Position numbers and translations under genes: made by a program
Part shown: positions 45,251 to 59,654 of the stretch, piece by piece
Layout of the letters: each line of letters begins with the position of its first letter
Position numbering within the stretch: the first letter of the stretch is position 1
Notes under the pieces: generated by a model
The model's input: only the letters and a program-made list of their open reading frames with translations
Told to the model about the DNA's origin: nothing
Database searches by the model: none
Assembly: GCF_022682495.2 (NCBI RefSeq)
Contig: NC_071398.1
Location: 13,956,934-14,020,933 of the forward strand
Length of the DNA: 64,000 bases
Source of the DNA: Desmodus rotundus
Lineage: Eukaryota > Chordata > Mammalia > Chiroptera > Phyllostomidae
Direction of reading: 5' to 3'

Positions 45251-47356
45251 AGAGGTCACAGCAGTTTTACAGGGTCCCTGCGCACCTGTTCGGGGAAACA
45301 GAAGCCCTCCCTGCCACTCAGAGGACCGCGCGATTTCCCACAGGCCACACTGCCTAGCAGCACCTTCAGCCCCGCACAGACAGTGTGCTAAGGACAGACT
45401 TGGGTACCGGGGGCATGGGCGGGGGATTTCCCATGGAACTCTCTAAGGGTCCGGTGCCCTGTGTGGCCCGGGGAGTGCCCATGCCGTTACTTTACCCCGC
45501 AGGACACTTGCATCCAGCAATAAGCAGCCCTCTGCCTCCACGGGGCTCAAACACCTGGGCCGGTGTGCGGGCACCTGGCGTACGTGGAGGCAAACCCGCA
45601 GAGCCCTCTGGCCCGAACCCACCACTGCGAAGATCCCCCTTTTCTTCCATCCGTAAAGGGGTCACGCTTGAGGAGTGGAAGAACATGGGGAGGCCCCCAG
45701 GAGATGGCTTTTCTCCGAGCCGCGGCTGGCTCGTTTCGGGCCCATACGTGGGCCGGGCATGCGCACTCAGGCTCCCAAGCACACGCCTCCCTCGGCTCAC
45801 CTGACCCACCCTTTAGAGGTCACAGCAGTTTCACAGGGTCCCTGGGCACCTGTCCGTGGACAACAGGTGCCCTCCCTGCCACCTAGAGGACCACGCGATT
45901 TCCGCTGGGGAACACTGCCCGGAAGCACTCCCAGCCTCGCACAGACACTGTGCGCAGGATAGACTTGTGGACCAGGGGCCTGGGCGGGGAATTTTCCAGG
46001 GAACTCTCTAAAGGCCAGGTGCCCTCTGTCGCCCTGGGAGTGCCCACGCCGTCCCTTACCCTGCAGGACACTATCATCCAGCAATAAGCAGCCCTCTGCC
46101 TCCACGGGGCTCAAACACCTGGGCCCGTTGTGCGAGCACCCTGGCGTATGTGCAGACAAACCCGCAGACCCCTCTGGCCCGAACCCACCACTGCAAAGAT
46201 CCCCCTTTTCTTCCATCCTTAAAGGGGTCACGCTTGAGGAGTGGAGGAACATGGGGAGGCCCCAGGAGATGGCTTTTCTCCGAGCCGCGGCTCGCTCGTT
46301 TCGGGCCCATACGTGGGCCGCGCATGCGCACTCAGGCTCCCAAGCACACGCCTCCCTCGGCTCACCTGACCCACCCTTTAGAGGTCACAGCAATTCCACA
46401 GGGTCCCTGGGCACCTGTCCGTGGACACAGGAGCCCTCCCTGCCACCCAGGGGACGGCGCCATTTCCCATGGGCCACACTTCCCAGCAGCTCTCCCAGCT
46501 CCTCAGAGACAGTGTGCGCAGGAAAGACTTGGGGACCGGGGGCCTGGGCGGGGGATTTTCCAGGGGGCTGTCTGATGGCCAGGCGTCCTCTCTCGCCCGG
46601 TGAGTGTCCAAGCCGTCCCTTGACCCCCACAGGAGACCTGATTCCTGCCACAAGCGGCCCTCTAGCCACATGGGGCCGGGACACCTGGGCCCGGTGTGCC
46701 AGCAACTGGCCTACATGGAGGCAAACAAACAGACACCTCAGGCCCGACCCCACCACTGCGAAGATCCCCCTTTTCTTCCATCCGTAAAGGGGTCACGCTT
46801 GAGGAGTGGAAGAACATGGGGAGGCCCCCAGGAGATGGCTTTTCTCCGAGCCGCGGCTGGCTCGTTTCGGGCCTATACGTGGGCCGCGCGTGCGCACTCA
46901 GGCTCCCCACGCAAGCCTCCCTCGGGTCACGGGACCCACCCTTGAGGTGTCTCCTGACCTACCCTTGAGGGGTCTCGTGACCCACCCCTGAGGGGTCACG
47001 TGACTCACCCTGAGGGGTCACGTGACCAACCCCCGAGGGGTCACGTGACCCACCCCCGAGGGGTCACGTGACCCACCCCCGAGGGGTCTCGTGACCCACC
47101 CCCGAGGGGTCACGTCACCCACCCCCGAGGGGTCACGTGACCAAACCCTGAGGGGTCAGGTGACCCGCCCCTGAGGGGTCACGTGACCCACCCCTGAGGC
47201 GTCAGGTGACCCACCCTTGAGGGGTCTCGTTACCCACACTTGTGGGGTCCCGTGACCCACCCTTGTGGGGTCCCGTGACCCACCCTTGAGGGGTCTCGTG
47301 ACCCACCCTTGGGAGGTCACGTGCCCCACCCTTGAGGGGTCACATGACCCACCTTG
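45251..47356 (+). repeat. Array 2 block 2: X-Y-Z plus minisatellite
   Basis: Core 45,251-46,924 (1,674 bp), minisatellite 46,925-47,356 (432 bp). Confidence 0.93.
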
Positions 47357-49464
47357 AGAGGTCACAGCAGTTTTACAGGGTCCCTGCGCACCTGTTCGGG
47401 GAAACAGAAGCCCTCCCTGCCACTCAGAGGACCGCGCGATTTCCCACAGGCCACACTGCCTAGCAGCACCTTCAGCCCCGCACAGACAGTGTGCTAAGGA
47501 CAGACTTGGGTACCGGGGGCATGGGCGGGGGATTTCCCATGGAACTCTCTAAGGGTCCGGTGCCCTGTGTGGCCCGGGGAGTGCCCATGCCGTTACTTTA
47601 CCCCGCAGGACACTTGCATCCAGCAATAAGCAGCCCTCTGCCTCCACGGGGCTCAAACACCTGGGCCCGGTGTGCGGGCACCTGGCGTACGTGGAGGCAA
47701 ACCCGCAGAGCCCTCTGGCCCGAACCCACCACTGCGAAGATCCCCCTTTTCTTCCATCCGTAAAGGGGTCACGCTTGAGGAGTGGAAGAACATGGGGAGG
47801 CCCCCAGGAGATGGCTTTTCTCCGAGCCGCGGCTGGCTCGTTTCGGGCCCATACGTGGGCCGGGCATGCGCACTCAGGCTCCCAAGCACACGCCTCCCTC
47901 GGCTCACCTGACCCACCCTTTAGAGGTCACAGCAGTTTCACAGGGTCCCTGGGCACCTGTCCGTGGACACAGGTGCCCTCCCTGCCACCTAGAGGACCAC
48001 GCGATTTCCGCTGGGGAACACTGCCCGGAAGCACTCCCAGCCTCGCACAGACACTGTGCGCAGGATAGACTTGTGGACCAGGGGCCTGGGCGGGGAATTT
48101 TCCAGGGAACTCTCTAAAGGCCAGGTGCCCTCTGTCGCCCTGGGAGTGCCCACGCCGTCCCTTAACCCTGCAGGACACTATCATCCAGCAATAAGCAGCC
48201 CTCTGCCTCCACGGGGCTCAAACACCTGGGCCCGTTGTGCGAGCACCTGGCGTATGTGCAGACAAACCCGCAGACCCCTCTGGCCCGAACCCACCACTGC
48301 AAAGATCCCCCTTTTCTTCCATCCTTAAAGGGGTCACGCTTGAGGAGTGGAGGAACATGGGGAGGCCCCAGGAGATGGCTTTTCTCCGAGCCGCGGCTGG
48401 CTCGTTTCGGGCCCATACGTGGGCCGCGCATGCGCACTCAGGCTCCCAAGCACACGCCTCCCTCGGCTCACCTGACCCACCCTTTAGAGGTCACAGCAAT
48501 TCCACAGGGTCCCTGGGCACCTGTCCGTGGACACAGGAGCCCTCCCTGCCACCCAGGGGACGGCGCCATTTCCCATGGGCCACACTTCCCAGCAGCTCTC
48601 CCAGCTCCTCAGAGACAGTGTGCGCAGGAAAGACTTGGGGACCGGGGGCCTGGGCGGGGGATTTTCCAGGGGGCTGTCTGATGGCCAGGCGTCCTCTCTC
48701 GCCCGGTGAGTGTCCAAGCCGTCCCTTGACCCCCACAGGAGACCTGATTCCTGCCACAAGCGGCCCTCTAGCCACATGGGGCCGGGACACCTGGGCCCGG
48801 TGTGCCAGCAACTGGCCTACATGGAGGCAAACAAACAGACACCTCAGGCCCGACCCCACCACTGCGAAGATCCCCCTTTTCTTCCATCCGTAAAGGGGTC
48901 ACGCTTGAGGAGTGGAAGAACATGGGGAGGCCCCCAGGAGATGGCTTTTCTCCGAGCCGCGGCTGGCTCGTTTCGGGCCTATACGTGGGCCGCGCGTGCG
49001 CACTCAGGCTCCCCACGCAAGCCTCCCTCGGGTCACGGGACCCACCCTTGAGGTGTCTCCTGACCTACCCTTGAGGGGTCTCGTGACCCACCCCTGAGGG
49101 GTCACGTGACTCACCACTGAGGGGTCACGTGACCAACCCCCGAGGGGTCACGTGACCCACCCCCCGAGGGGTCACGTGACCCACCCCCGAGGGGTCTCGT
49201 GACCCACCCCCGAGGGGTCACGTCACCCACCCCCGAGGGGTCACGTGACCAAACCCTGAGGGGTCAGGTGACCCGCCCCTGAGGGGTCACGTGACCCACC
49301 CCTGAGGCGTCAGGTGACCCACCCTTGAGGGGTCTCGTTACCCACACTTGTGGGGTCCCGTGACCCACCCTTGTGGGGTCCCGTGACCCACCCTTGAGGG
49401 GTCTCGTGACCCACCCTTGGGAGGTCACGTGCCCCACCCTTGAGGGGTCACATGACCCACCTTG
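47357..49464 (+). repeat. Array 2 block 3: X-Y-Z plus minisatellite
   Basis: Core 47,357-49,030 (1,674 bp), minisatellite 49,031-49,464 (434 bp). Almost identical to block 2, including the variant minisatellite units near the right end ('ctcgttacccacacttgtgg'). Confidence 0.93.
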
Positions 49465-52250
49465 AGAGGTCACAGCAGTTTTACAGGGTCCCTGCGCACC
49501 TGTTCGGGGAAACAGAAGCCCTCCCTGCCACTCAGAGGACCGCGCGATTTCCCACAGGCCACACTGCCTAGCAGCACCTTCAGCCCCGCACAGACAGTGT
49601 GCTAAGGACAGACTTGGGTACCGGGGGCATGGGCGGGGGATTTCCCATGGAACTCTCTAAGGGTCCGGTGCCCTGTGTGGCCCGGGGAGTGCCCATGCCG
49701 TTACTTTACCCCGCAGGACACTTGCATCCAGCAATAAGCAGCCCTCTGCCTCCACGGGGCTCAAACACCTGGGCCCGGTGTGCGGGCACCTGGCGTACGT
49801 GGAGGCAAACCCGCAGAGCCCTCTGGCCCGAACCCACCACTGCGAAGATCCCCCTTTTCTTCCATCCTTAAAGGGGTCACGCTTGAGGAGTGGAGGAACA
49901 TGGGGAGGCCCCAGGAGATGGCTTTTCTCCGAGCCGCGGCTTGCTCGTTTCGGGCCCATACGTGGGCCGCGCATGCGCACTCAGGCTCCCAAGCACACGC
50001 CTCCCTCGGCTCACCTGACCCACCCTTTAGAGGTCACAGCAGTTTCACAGGGTCCCTGGGCACCTGTCCGTGGACACAGGAGCCCTCCCTGCCACCTAGA
50101 GGACCACGCGATTTCCGCTGGGGAACACTGCCTGGAAGCACTCCCAGCCTCGCACAGACACTGTGCGCAGGATAGACTTGTGGACCAGGGGCCTGGGCGG
50201 GGAATTTTCCACGGAACTCTCTAAAGGCCAGGTGCCCTCTGTCGCCCTGGGAGTGCCCACGCCGTCCCTTAACCCTGCAGGACACTGTCATCCAGCAATA
50301 AGCAGCCCTCTGCCTCCACGGGGCTCAAACACCTGGGCCCGGTGTGCGGGCACCTGGCGTACGTGGAGGCAAACCCGCAGAGCCCTCTGGCCCGAACCCA
50401 CCACTGCGAAGATCCCCCTTTTCTTCCATCCGTAAAGGGGTCACGCTTGAGGAGTGGAAGAACATGGGGAGGCCCCCAGGAGATGGCTTTTCTCCGAGCC
50501 GCGGCTGGCTCGTTTCGGGCCCATACGTGGGCCGGGCATGCGCACTCAGGCTCCCAAGCACACGCCTCCCTCGGCTCACCTGACCCACCCTTTAGAGGTC
50601 ACAGCAGTTTCACAGGGTCCCTGGGCACCTGTCCGTGGACACAGGAGCCCTCCCTGCCACCTAGAGGACCACGCGATTTCCGCTGGGGAACACTGCCCGG
50701 AAGCACTCCCAGCCTCGCACAGACACTGTGCGCAGGATAGACTTGTGGACCAGGGGCCTGGGCGGGGAATTTTCCAGGGAACTCTCTAAAGGCCAGGTGC
50801 CCTCTGTCGCCCTGGGAGTGCCCACGCCGTCCCTTAACCCTGCAGGACACTATCATCCAGCAATAAGCAGCCCTCTGCCTCCACGGGGCTCAAACACCTG
50901 GGCCCGTTGTGCGAGCACCTGGCGTATGTGCAGACAAACCCGCAGACCCCTCTGGCCCGAACCCACCACTGCGAAGATCCCCCTTTTCTTCCATCCTTAA
51001 AGGGGTCACGCTTGAGGAGTGGAGGAACATGGGGAGGCCCCAGGAGATGGCTTTTCTCCGAGCCGCGGCTGGCTCGTTTCGGGCCCATACGTGGGCCGCG
51101 CATGCGCACTCAGGCTCCCAAGCACACGCCTCCCTCGGCTCACCTGACCCACCCTTTAGAGGTCACAGCAATTCCACAGGGTCCCTGGGCACCTGTCCGT
51201 GGACACAGGAGCCCTCCCTGCCACCCAGGGGACCGCGCCATTTCCCATGGGCCACACTTCCCAGCAGCTCTCCCAGCTCCTCAGAGACAGTGTGCGCAGG
51301 AAAGACTTGGGGACCGGGGGCCTGGGCGGGGGATTTTCCAGGGGGCTGTCTGATGGCCAGGCGTCCTCTCTCGCCCGGTGAGTGTCCAAGCCGTCCCTTG
51401 ACCCCCGCAGGAGACCTGATTCCTGCCACAAGCGGCCCTCTAGCCACATGGGGCCGGGACACCTGGGCCCGGTGTGCCAGCAACTGGCCTACATGGAGGC
51501 AAACAAACAGACACCTCAGGCCCGACCTCACCACTGCGAAGATCCCCCTTTTCTTCCATCCGTAAAGGGGTCACGCTTGAGGAGTGGAAGAACATGGGGA
51601 GGCCCCCAGGAGATGGCTTTTCTCCGAGCCGCGGCTGGCTCGTTTCGGGCCTATACGTGGGCCGCACGTGCGCACTCAGGCTCCCCACGCAAGCCTCCCT
51701 CGGGTCACGGGACCCACCCTTGAGGTGTCTCCTGACCTACCCTTGAGGGGTCTCGTGACCCACCCCTGAGGGGTCACGTGACTCACCCCTGTGGGGTCAC
51801 GTGACCAACCCCCGAGGGGTCACGTGACCCACCCCCGAGGGGTCACGTGACCCACCCCTGAGGGGTCTCGTGACCCACCCCTGAGGGGTCACGTGACCAA
51901 CCCCCGAGGGGTCACGTGACCCACCCTTGAGGTGTCACGTGACCCACCCCCGAGGGGTCTCGTGACCCACCCCCGAGGGGTCTCGTGACCCACCCCCGAG
52001 GGGTCACGTGACCAACCCCCGAGGGGTCTCGTGACCCACCCCTGAGGGGTCACGTGACCCACCCCTGAGGGGTCACGTGACCCACCCCTGAGGGGTCAGG
52101 TGACCCACCCCTGAGGGGTCTCGTGACCCACCCTTTTGGGGTCACGTGACCCACCCTTGTGGGGTCCCGTGACCCACCCTTGAGGGGTCTCGTGACCCAC
52201 CCTTGGGAGGTCACGTGCCCCACCCTTGAGGGGTCACATGACCCACCTTG
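49465..52250 (+). repeat. Array 2 block 4: X-Y-Y-Z plus minisatellite
   Basis: Core 49,465-51,702 (2,238 bp), minisatellite 51,703-52,250 (548 bp, the longest complete tract). Confidence 0.93.
51703..52250. promoter_or_regulatory. Dense E-box tract in the 23-bp minisatellite (representative)
   Basis: Most units contain either TCACGTGA or TCTCGTGA inside a near-palindrome GGGTCACGTGACCC. TCACGTGA is the high-affinity E-box class bound by USF, MITF and TFE family factors. Binding here is inference. Confidence 0.5.
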
Positions 52251-54334
52251 AGAGGTCACAGCAGTTTTACAGGGTCCCTGCGCACCTGTTCGGGGAAACA
52301 GAAGCCCTCCCTGCCACTCAGAGGACCGCGCGATTTCCCACAGGCCACACTGCCTAGCAGCACCTTCAGCCCCGCACAGACAGTGTGCTAAGGACAGACT
52401 TGGGTACCGGGGGCATGGGCGGGGGATTTCCCATGGAACTCTCTAAGGGTCCGGTGCCCTGTGTGGCCCGGGGAGTGCCCATGCCGTTACTTTACCCCGC
52501 AGGACACTTGCATCCAGCAATAAGCAGCCCTCTGCCTCCACGGGGCTCAAACACCTGGGCCCGGTGTGCGGGCACCTGGCGTACGTGGAGGCAAACCCGC
52601 AGAGCCCTCTGGCCCGAACCCACCACTGCGAAGATCCCCCTTTTCTTCCATCCGTAAAGGGGTCACGCTTGAGGAGTGGAAGAACATGGGGAGGCCCCCA
52701 GGAGATGGCTTTTCTCCGAGCCGCGGCTGGCTCGTTTCGGGCCCATACGTGGGCCGGGCATGCGCACTCAGGCTCCCAAGCACACGCCTCCCTCGGCTCA
52801 CCTGACCCACCCTTTAGAGGTCACAGCAGTTTCACAGGGTCCCTGGGCACCTGTCCGTGGACACAGGTGCCCTCCCTGCCACCTAGAGGACCACGCGATT
52901 TCCGCTGGGGAACACTGCCCGGAAGCACTCCCAGCCTCGCACAGACACTGTGCGCAGGATAGACTTGTGGACCAGGGGCCTGGGCGGGGAATTTTCCAGG
53001 GAACTCTCTAAAGGCCAGGTGCCCTCTGTCGCCCTGGGAGTGCCCACGCCGTCCCTTAACCCTGCAGGACACTATCATCCAGCAATAAGCAGCCCTCTGC
53101 CTCCACGGGGCTCAAACACCTGGGCCCGTTGTGCGAGCACCTGGCGTATGTGCAGACAAACCCGCAGACCCCTCTGGCCCGAACCCACCACTGCAAAGAT
53201 CCCCCTTTTCTTCCATCCTTAAAGGGGTCACGCTTGAGGAGTGGAGGAACATGGGGAGGCCCCAGGAGATGGCTTTTCTCCGAGCCGCGGCTGGCTCGTT
53301 TCGGGCCCAGACGTGGGCCGCGCATGCGCACTCAGGCTCCCAAGCACACGCCTCCCTCGGCTCACCTGACCCACCCTTTAGAGGTCACAGCAATTCCACA
53401 GGGTCCCTGGGCACCTGTCCGTGGACACAGGAGCCCTCCCTGCCACCCAGGGGACGGCGCCATTTCCCATGGGCCACACTTCCCAGCAGCTCTCCCAGCT
53501 CCTCAGAGACAGTGTGCGCAGGAAAGACTTGGGGACCGGGGGCCTGGGCGGGGGATTTTCCAGGGGGCTGTCTGATGGCCAGGCGTCCTCTCTCGCCCGG
53601 TGAGTGTCCAAGCCGTCCCTTGACCCCCACAGGAGACCTGATTCCTGCCACAAGCGGCCCTCTAGCCACATGGGGCCGGGACACCTGGGCCCGGTGTGCC
53701 AGCAACTGGCCTACATGGAGGCAAACAAACAGACACCTCAGGCCCGACCCCACCACTGCGAAGATCCCCCTTTTCTTCCATCCGTAAAGGGGTCACGCTT
53801 GAGGAGTGGAAGAACATGGGGAGGCCCCCAGGAGATGGCTTTTCTCCGAGCCGCGGCTGGCTCGTTTCGGGCCTATACGTGGGCCGCGCGTGCGCACTCA
53901 GGCTCCCCACGCAAGCCTCCCTCGGGTCACGGGACCCACCCTTGAGGTGTCTCCTGACCTACCCTTGAGGGGTCTCGTGACCCACCCCTGAGGGGTCACG
54001 TGACTCACCCCTGAGGGGTCACGTGACCAACCCCCGAGGGGTCACGTGACCCACCCCCGAGGGGTCTCGTGACCCACCCCCGAGGTGTCACGTCACCCAC
54101 CCCCGAGGGGTCACGTGACCAAACCCTGAGGGGTCAGGTGACCCGCCCCTGAGGGGTCACGTGACCCACCCCTGAGGCGTCAGGTGACCCACCCTTGAGG
54201 GGTCTCGTTACCCACACTTGTGGGGTCCCGTGACCCACCCTTGTGGGGTCCCGTGACCCACCCTTGAGGGGTCTCGTGACCCACCCTTGGGAGGTCACGT
54301 GCCCCACCCTTGAGGGGTCACATGACCCACCTTG
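52251..54334 (+). repeat. Array 2 block 5: X-Y-Z plus minisatellite
   Basis: Core 52,251-53,924 (1,674 bp), minisatellite 53,925-54,334 (410 bp). Its minisatellite shares the variant units of blocks 2 and 3. Confidence 0.93.
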
Positions 54335-57300
54335 AGAGGTCACAGCAGTTTTACAGGGTCCCTGCGCACCTGTTCGGGGAAACAGAAGCCCTCCCTGCCA
54401 CTCAGAGGACCGCGCGATTTCCCACAGGCCACACTGCCTAGCAGCACCTTCAGCCCCGCACAGACAGTGTGCTAAGGACAGACTTGGGTACCGGGGGCAT
54501 GGGCGGGGGATTTCCCATGGAACTCTCTAAGGGTCCGGTGCCCTGTGTGGCCCGGGGAGTGCCCATGCCGTTACTTTACCCCGCAGGACACTTGCATCCA
54601 GCAATAAGCAGCCCTCTGCCTCCACGGGGCTCAAACACCTGGGCCCGGTGTGCGGGCACCTGGCGTACGTGGAGGCAAACCCGCAGAGCCCTCTGGCCCG
54701 AACCCACCACTGCGAAGATCCCCCTTTTCTTCCATCCGTAAAGGGGTCACGCTTGAGGAGTGGAAGAACATGGGGAGGCCCCCAGGAGATGGCTTTTCTC
54801 CGAGCCGCGGCTGGCTCGTTTCGGGCCCATACGTGGGCCGGGCATGCGCACTCAGGCTCCCAAGCACACGCCTCCCTCGGCTCACCTGACCCACCCTTTA
54901 GAGGTCACAGCAGTTTCACAGGGTCCCTGGGCACCTGTCCGTGGACACAGGTGCCCTCCCTGCCACCTAGAGGACCACGCGATTTCCGCTGGGGAACACT
55001 GCCCGGAAGCACTCCCAGCCTCGCACAGACACTGTGCGCAGGATAGACTTGTGGACCAGGGGCCTGGGCGGGGAATTTTCCAGGGAACTCTCTAAAGGCC
55101 AGGTGCCCTCTGTCGCCCTGGGAGTGCCCACGCCGTCCCTTAACCCTGCAGGACACTATCATCCAGCAATAAGCAGCCCTCTGCCTCCACGGGGCTCAAA
55201 CACCTGGGCCCGTTGTGCGAGCACCTGGCGTATGTGCAGACAAACCCGCAGACCCCTCTGGCCCGAACCCACCACTGCAAAGATCCCCCTTTTCTTCCAT
55301 CCTTAAAGGGGTCACGCTTGAGGAGTGGAGGAACATGGGGAGGCCCCAGGAGATGGCTTTTCTCCGAGCCGCGGCTGGCTCGTTTCGGGCCCATACGTGG
55401 GCCGCGCATGCGCACTCAGGCTCCCAAGCACACGCCTCCCTCGGCTCACCTGACCCACCCTTTAGAGGTCACAGCAGTTTCACAGGGTCCCTGGGCACCT
55501 GTCCGTGGACACAGGAGCCCTCCCTGCCACCTAGAGGACCACGCGATTTCCGCTGGGGAACACTGCCTGGAAGCACTCCCAGCCTCGCACAGACACTGTG
55601 CGCAGGATAGACTTGTGGACCAGGGGCCTGGGCGGGGAATTTTCCACGGAACTCTCTAAAGGCCAGGTGCCCTCTGTCGCCCTGGGAGTGCCCACGCCGT
55701 CCCTTAACCCTGCAGGACACTATCATCCAGCAATAAGCAGCCCTCTGCCTCCACGGGGCTCAAACACCTGGGCCCGGTGTGCGGGCACCTGGCGTACGTG
55801 GAGGCAAACCCGCAGAGCCCTCTGGCCCGAACCCACCACTGCGAAGATCCCCCTTTTCTTCCATCCGTAAAGGGGTCACGCTTGAGGAGTGGAAGAACAT
55901 GGGGAGGCCCCCAGGAGATGGCTTTTCTCCGAGCCGCGGCTGGCTCGTTTCGGGCCCATACGTGGGCCGGGCATGCGCACTCAGGCTCCCAAGCACACGC
56001 CTCCCTCGGCTCACCTGACCCACCCTTTAGAGGTCACAGCAGTTTCACAGGGTCCCTGGGCACCTGTCCGTGGACACAGGAGCCCTCCCTGCCACCTAGA
56101 GGACCACGCGATTTCCGCTGGGGAACACTGCCCGGAAGCACTCCCAGCCTCGCACAGACACTGTGCGCAGGATAGACTTGTGGACCAGGGGCCTGGGCGG
56201 GGAATTTTCCAGGGAACTCTCTAAAGGCCAGGTGCCCTCTGTCGCCCTGGGAGTGCCCACGCCGTCCCTTAACCCTGCAGGACACTATCATCCAGCAATA
56301 AGCAGCCCTCTGCCTCCACGGGGCTCAAACACCTGGGCCCGTTGTGCGAGCACCTGGCGTATGTGCAGACAAACCCGCAGACCCCTCTGGCCCGAACCCA
56401 CCACTGCGAAGATCCCCCTTTTCTTCCATCCTTAAAGGGGTCACGCTTGAGGAGTGGAGGAACATGGGGAGGCCCCAGGACATGGCTTTTCTCCGAGCCG
56501 CGGCTGGCTCGTTTCGGGCCCATACGTGGGCCGCGCATGCGCACTCAGGCTCCCAAGCACACGCCTCCCTCGGCTCACCTGACCCACCCTTTAGAGGTCA
56601 CAGCAATTCCACAGGGTCCCTGGGCACCTGTCCGTGGACACAGGAGCCCTCCCTGCCACCCAGGGGACCGCGCCATTTCCCATGGGCCACACTTCCCAGC
56701 AGCTCTCCCAGCTCCTCAGAGACAGTGTGCGCAGGAAAGACTTGGGGACCGGGGGCCTGGGCGGGGGATTTTCCAGGGGGCTGTCTGATGGCCAGGCGTC
56801 CTCTCTCGCCCGGTGAGTGTCCAAGCCGTCCCTTGACCCCCGCAGGAGACCTGATTCCTGCCACAAGCGGCCCTCTAGCCACATGGGGCCGGGACACCTG
56901 GGCCCGGTGTGCCAGCAACTGGCCTACATGGAGGCAAACAAACAGACACCTCAGGCCCGACCTCACCACTGCGAAGATCCCCCTTTTCTTCCATCCGTAA
57001 AGGGGTCACGCTTGAGGAGTGGAAGAACATGGGGAGGCCCCCAGGAGATGGCTTTTCTCCGAGCCGCGGCTGGCTCGTTTCGGGCCTATACGTGGGCCGC
57101 ACGTGCGCACTCAGGCTCCCCACGCAAGCCTCCCTCGGGTCACGGGACCCACCCTTGAGGTGTCTCCTGACCTACCCTTGAGGGGTCTCGTGACCAACCC
57201 CCGAGGGGTCACGTGACCCACCCCCGAGGGGTCACGTGACCCACCCCTGAGGGGTCTCGTGACCCACCCCTGAGGGGTCACGTGACCAACCCCCGAGGGG

Positions 57301-57478
57301 TCTCGTGACCCACCCCTGAGGGGTCACGTGACCCACCCCTGAGGGGTCTCGTGACCCACCCTTTTGGGGTCACGTGACCCACCCTTATGGGGTCCCGTGA
57401 CCCACCCTTGAGGGGTCTCGTGACCCACCCTTGGGAGGTCACGTGCCCCACCCTTGAGGGGTCACATGACCCACCTTG
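54335..57478 (+). repeat. Array 2 block 6: X-Y-Y-Y-Z plus minisatellite
   Basis: Core 54,335-57,137 (2,803 bp, the longest), minisatellite 57,138-57,478 (341 bp, the same length as block 1). Confidence 0.93.
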
Positions 57479-59654
57479 AGAGGTCACAGCAGTTTTACAG
57501 GGTCCCTGCGCACCTGTTCGGGGAAACAGAAGCCCTCCCTGCCACTCAGAGGACCGCGCGATTTCCCACAGGCCACACTGCCTAGCAGCACCTTCAGCCC
57601 CGCACAGACAGTGTGCTAAGGACAGACTTGGGTACCGGGGGCATGGGCGGGGGATTTCCCATGGAACTCTCTAAGGGTCCGGTGCCCTGTGTGGCCCGGG
57701 GAGTGCCCATGCCGTTACTTTACCCCGCAGGACACTTGCATCCAGCAATAAGCAGCCCTCTGCCTCCACGGGGCTCAAACACCTGGGCCCGGTGTGCGGG
57801 CACCTGGCGTACGTGGAGGCAAACCCGCAGAGCCCTCTGGCCCGAACCCACCACTGCGAAGATCCCCCTTTTCTTCCATCCGTAAAGGGGTCACGCTTGA
57901 GGAGTGGAAGAACATGGGGAGGCCCCCAGGAGATGGCTTTTCTCCGAGCCGCGGCTGGCTCGTTTCGGGCCCATACGTGGGCCGCGCATGCGCACTCAGG
58001 CTCCCAAGCACACGCCTCCCTCGGCTCACCTGACCCACCCTTTAGAGGTCACAGCAGTTTCACAGGGTCCCTGGGCACCTGTCCGTGGACACAGGTGCCC
58101 TCCCTGCCACCGAGAGGACCACGCGATTTCCGCTGGGGAACACTGCCCGGAAGCACTCCCAGCCTCGCACAGACACTGTGCGCAGGATAGACTTGTGGAC
58201 CAGGGGCCTGGGCGGGGAATTTTCCAGGGAACTCTCTAAAGGCCAGGTGCCCTCTGTCGCCCTGGGAGTGCCCACGCCGTCCCTTAACCCTGCAGGACAC
58301 TATCATCCAGCAATAAGCAGCCCTCTGCCTCCACGGGGCTCAAACACCTGGGCCCGTTGTGCGAGCACCTGGCGTATGTGCAGACAAACCCGCAGACCCC
58401 TCTGGCCCGAACCCACCACTGCGAAGATCCCCCTTTTCTTCCATCCGTAAAGGGGTCACGCTTGAGGAGTGGAGGAACATGGGGAGGCCCCAGGAGATGG
58501 CTTTTCTCCGAGCCGCGGCTGGCTCGTTTCGGGCCCATACGTGGGCCGCGCATGCGCACTCAGGCTCCCAAGCACACGCCTCCCTCGGCTCACCTGACCC
58601 ACCCTTTAGAGGTCACAGCAATTCCACAGGGTCCCTGGGCACCTGTCCGTGGACACAGGAGCCCTCCCTGCCACCCAGGGGACCGCGCCATTTCCCATGG
58701 GCCACACTTCCCAGCAGCTCTCCCAGCTCCTCAGAGACAGTGTGCGCAGGAAAGACTTGGGGACCGGGGGCCTGGGCGGGGGATTTTCCAGGGGGCTGTC
58801 TGATGGCCAGGCGTCCTCTCTCGCCCGGTGAGTGTCCAAGCCGTCCCTTGACCCCCGCAGGAGACCTGATTCCTGCCACAAGCGGCCCTCTAGCCACATG
58901 GGGCCGGGACACCTGGGCCCGGTGTGCCAGCAACTGGCCTACATGGAGGCAAACAAACAGACACCTCAGGCCCGACCTCACCACTGCGAAGATCCCCCTT
59001 TTCTTCCATCCGTAAAGGGGTCACGCTTGAGGAGTGGAAGAACATGGGGAGGCCCCCAGGAGATGGCTTTTCTCCGAGCCGCGGCTGGCTCGTTTCGGGC
59101 CTATACATGGGCCGCACGTGCGCACTCAGGCTCCCCACGCAAGCCTCCCTCGGGTCACGGGACCCACCCTTGAGGTGTCTCCTGACCTACCCTTGAGGGG
59201 TCTCGTGACCCACCCCTGAGGGGTCACGTGACTCACCCCGGAGGGGTCTCGTGACCAACCCCCGAGGGGTCACGTGACCCACCCCCGAGGGGTCACGTGA
59301 CCCACCCCTGAGGGGTCTCGTGACCCACCCCTGAGGGGTCACGTGACCAACCCCCGAGGGGTCACGTGACCCACCCTTGAGGTGTCACGTGACCCACCCC
59401 CGGGGGGTCTCGTGACCCACCCCGGAGGGGTCACGTGACCAACCCCCGAGGGGTCTCGTGACCCACCCCTGAGGGGTCACGTGACCCACCCCTGAGGGGT
59501 CAGGTGACCCACCCCTGAGGGGTCTCGTGACCCACCCTTTTGGGGTCACGTGACCCACCCTTGTGGGGTCCCGTGACCCACCCTTGAGGGGTCTCGTGAC
59601 CCACCCTTGGGAGGTCACGTGCCCCACCCTTGAGGGGTCACATGACCCACCTTG
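57479..59654 (+). repeat. Array 2 block 7: X-Y-Z plus minisatellite
   Basis: Core 57,479-59,152 (1,674 bp), minisatellite 59,153-59,654 (502 bp). Confidence 0.93.
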
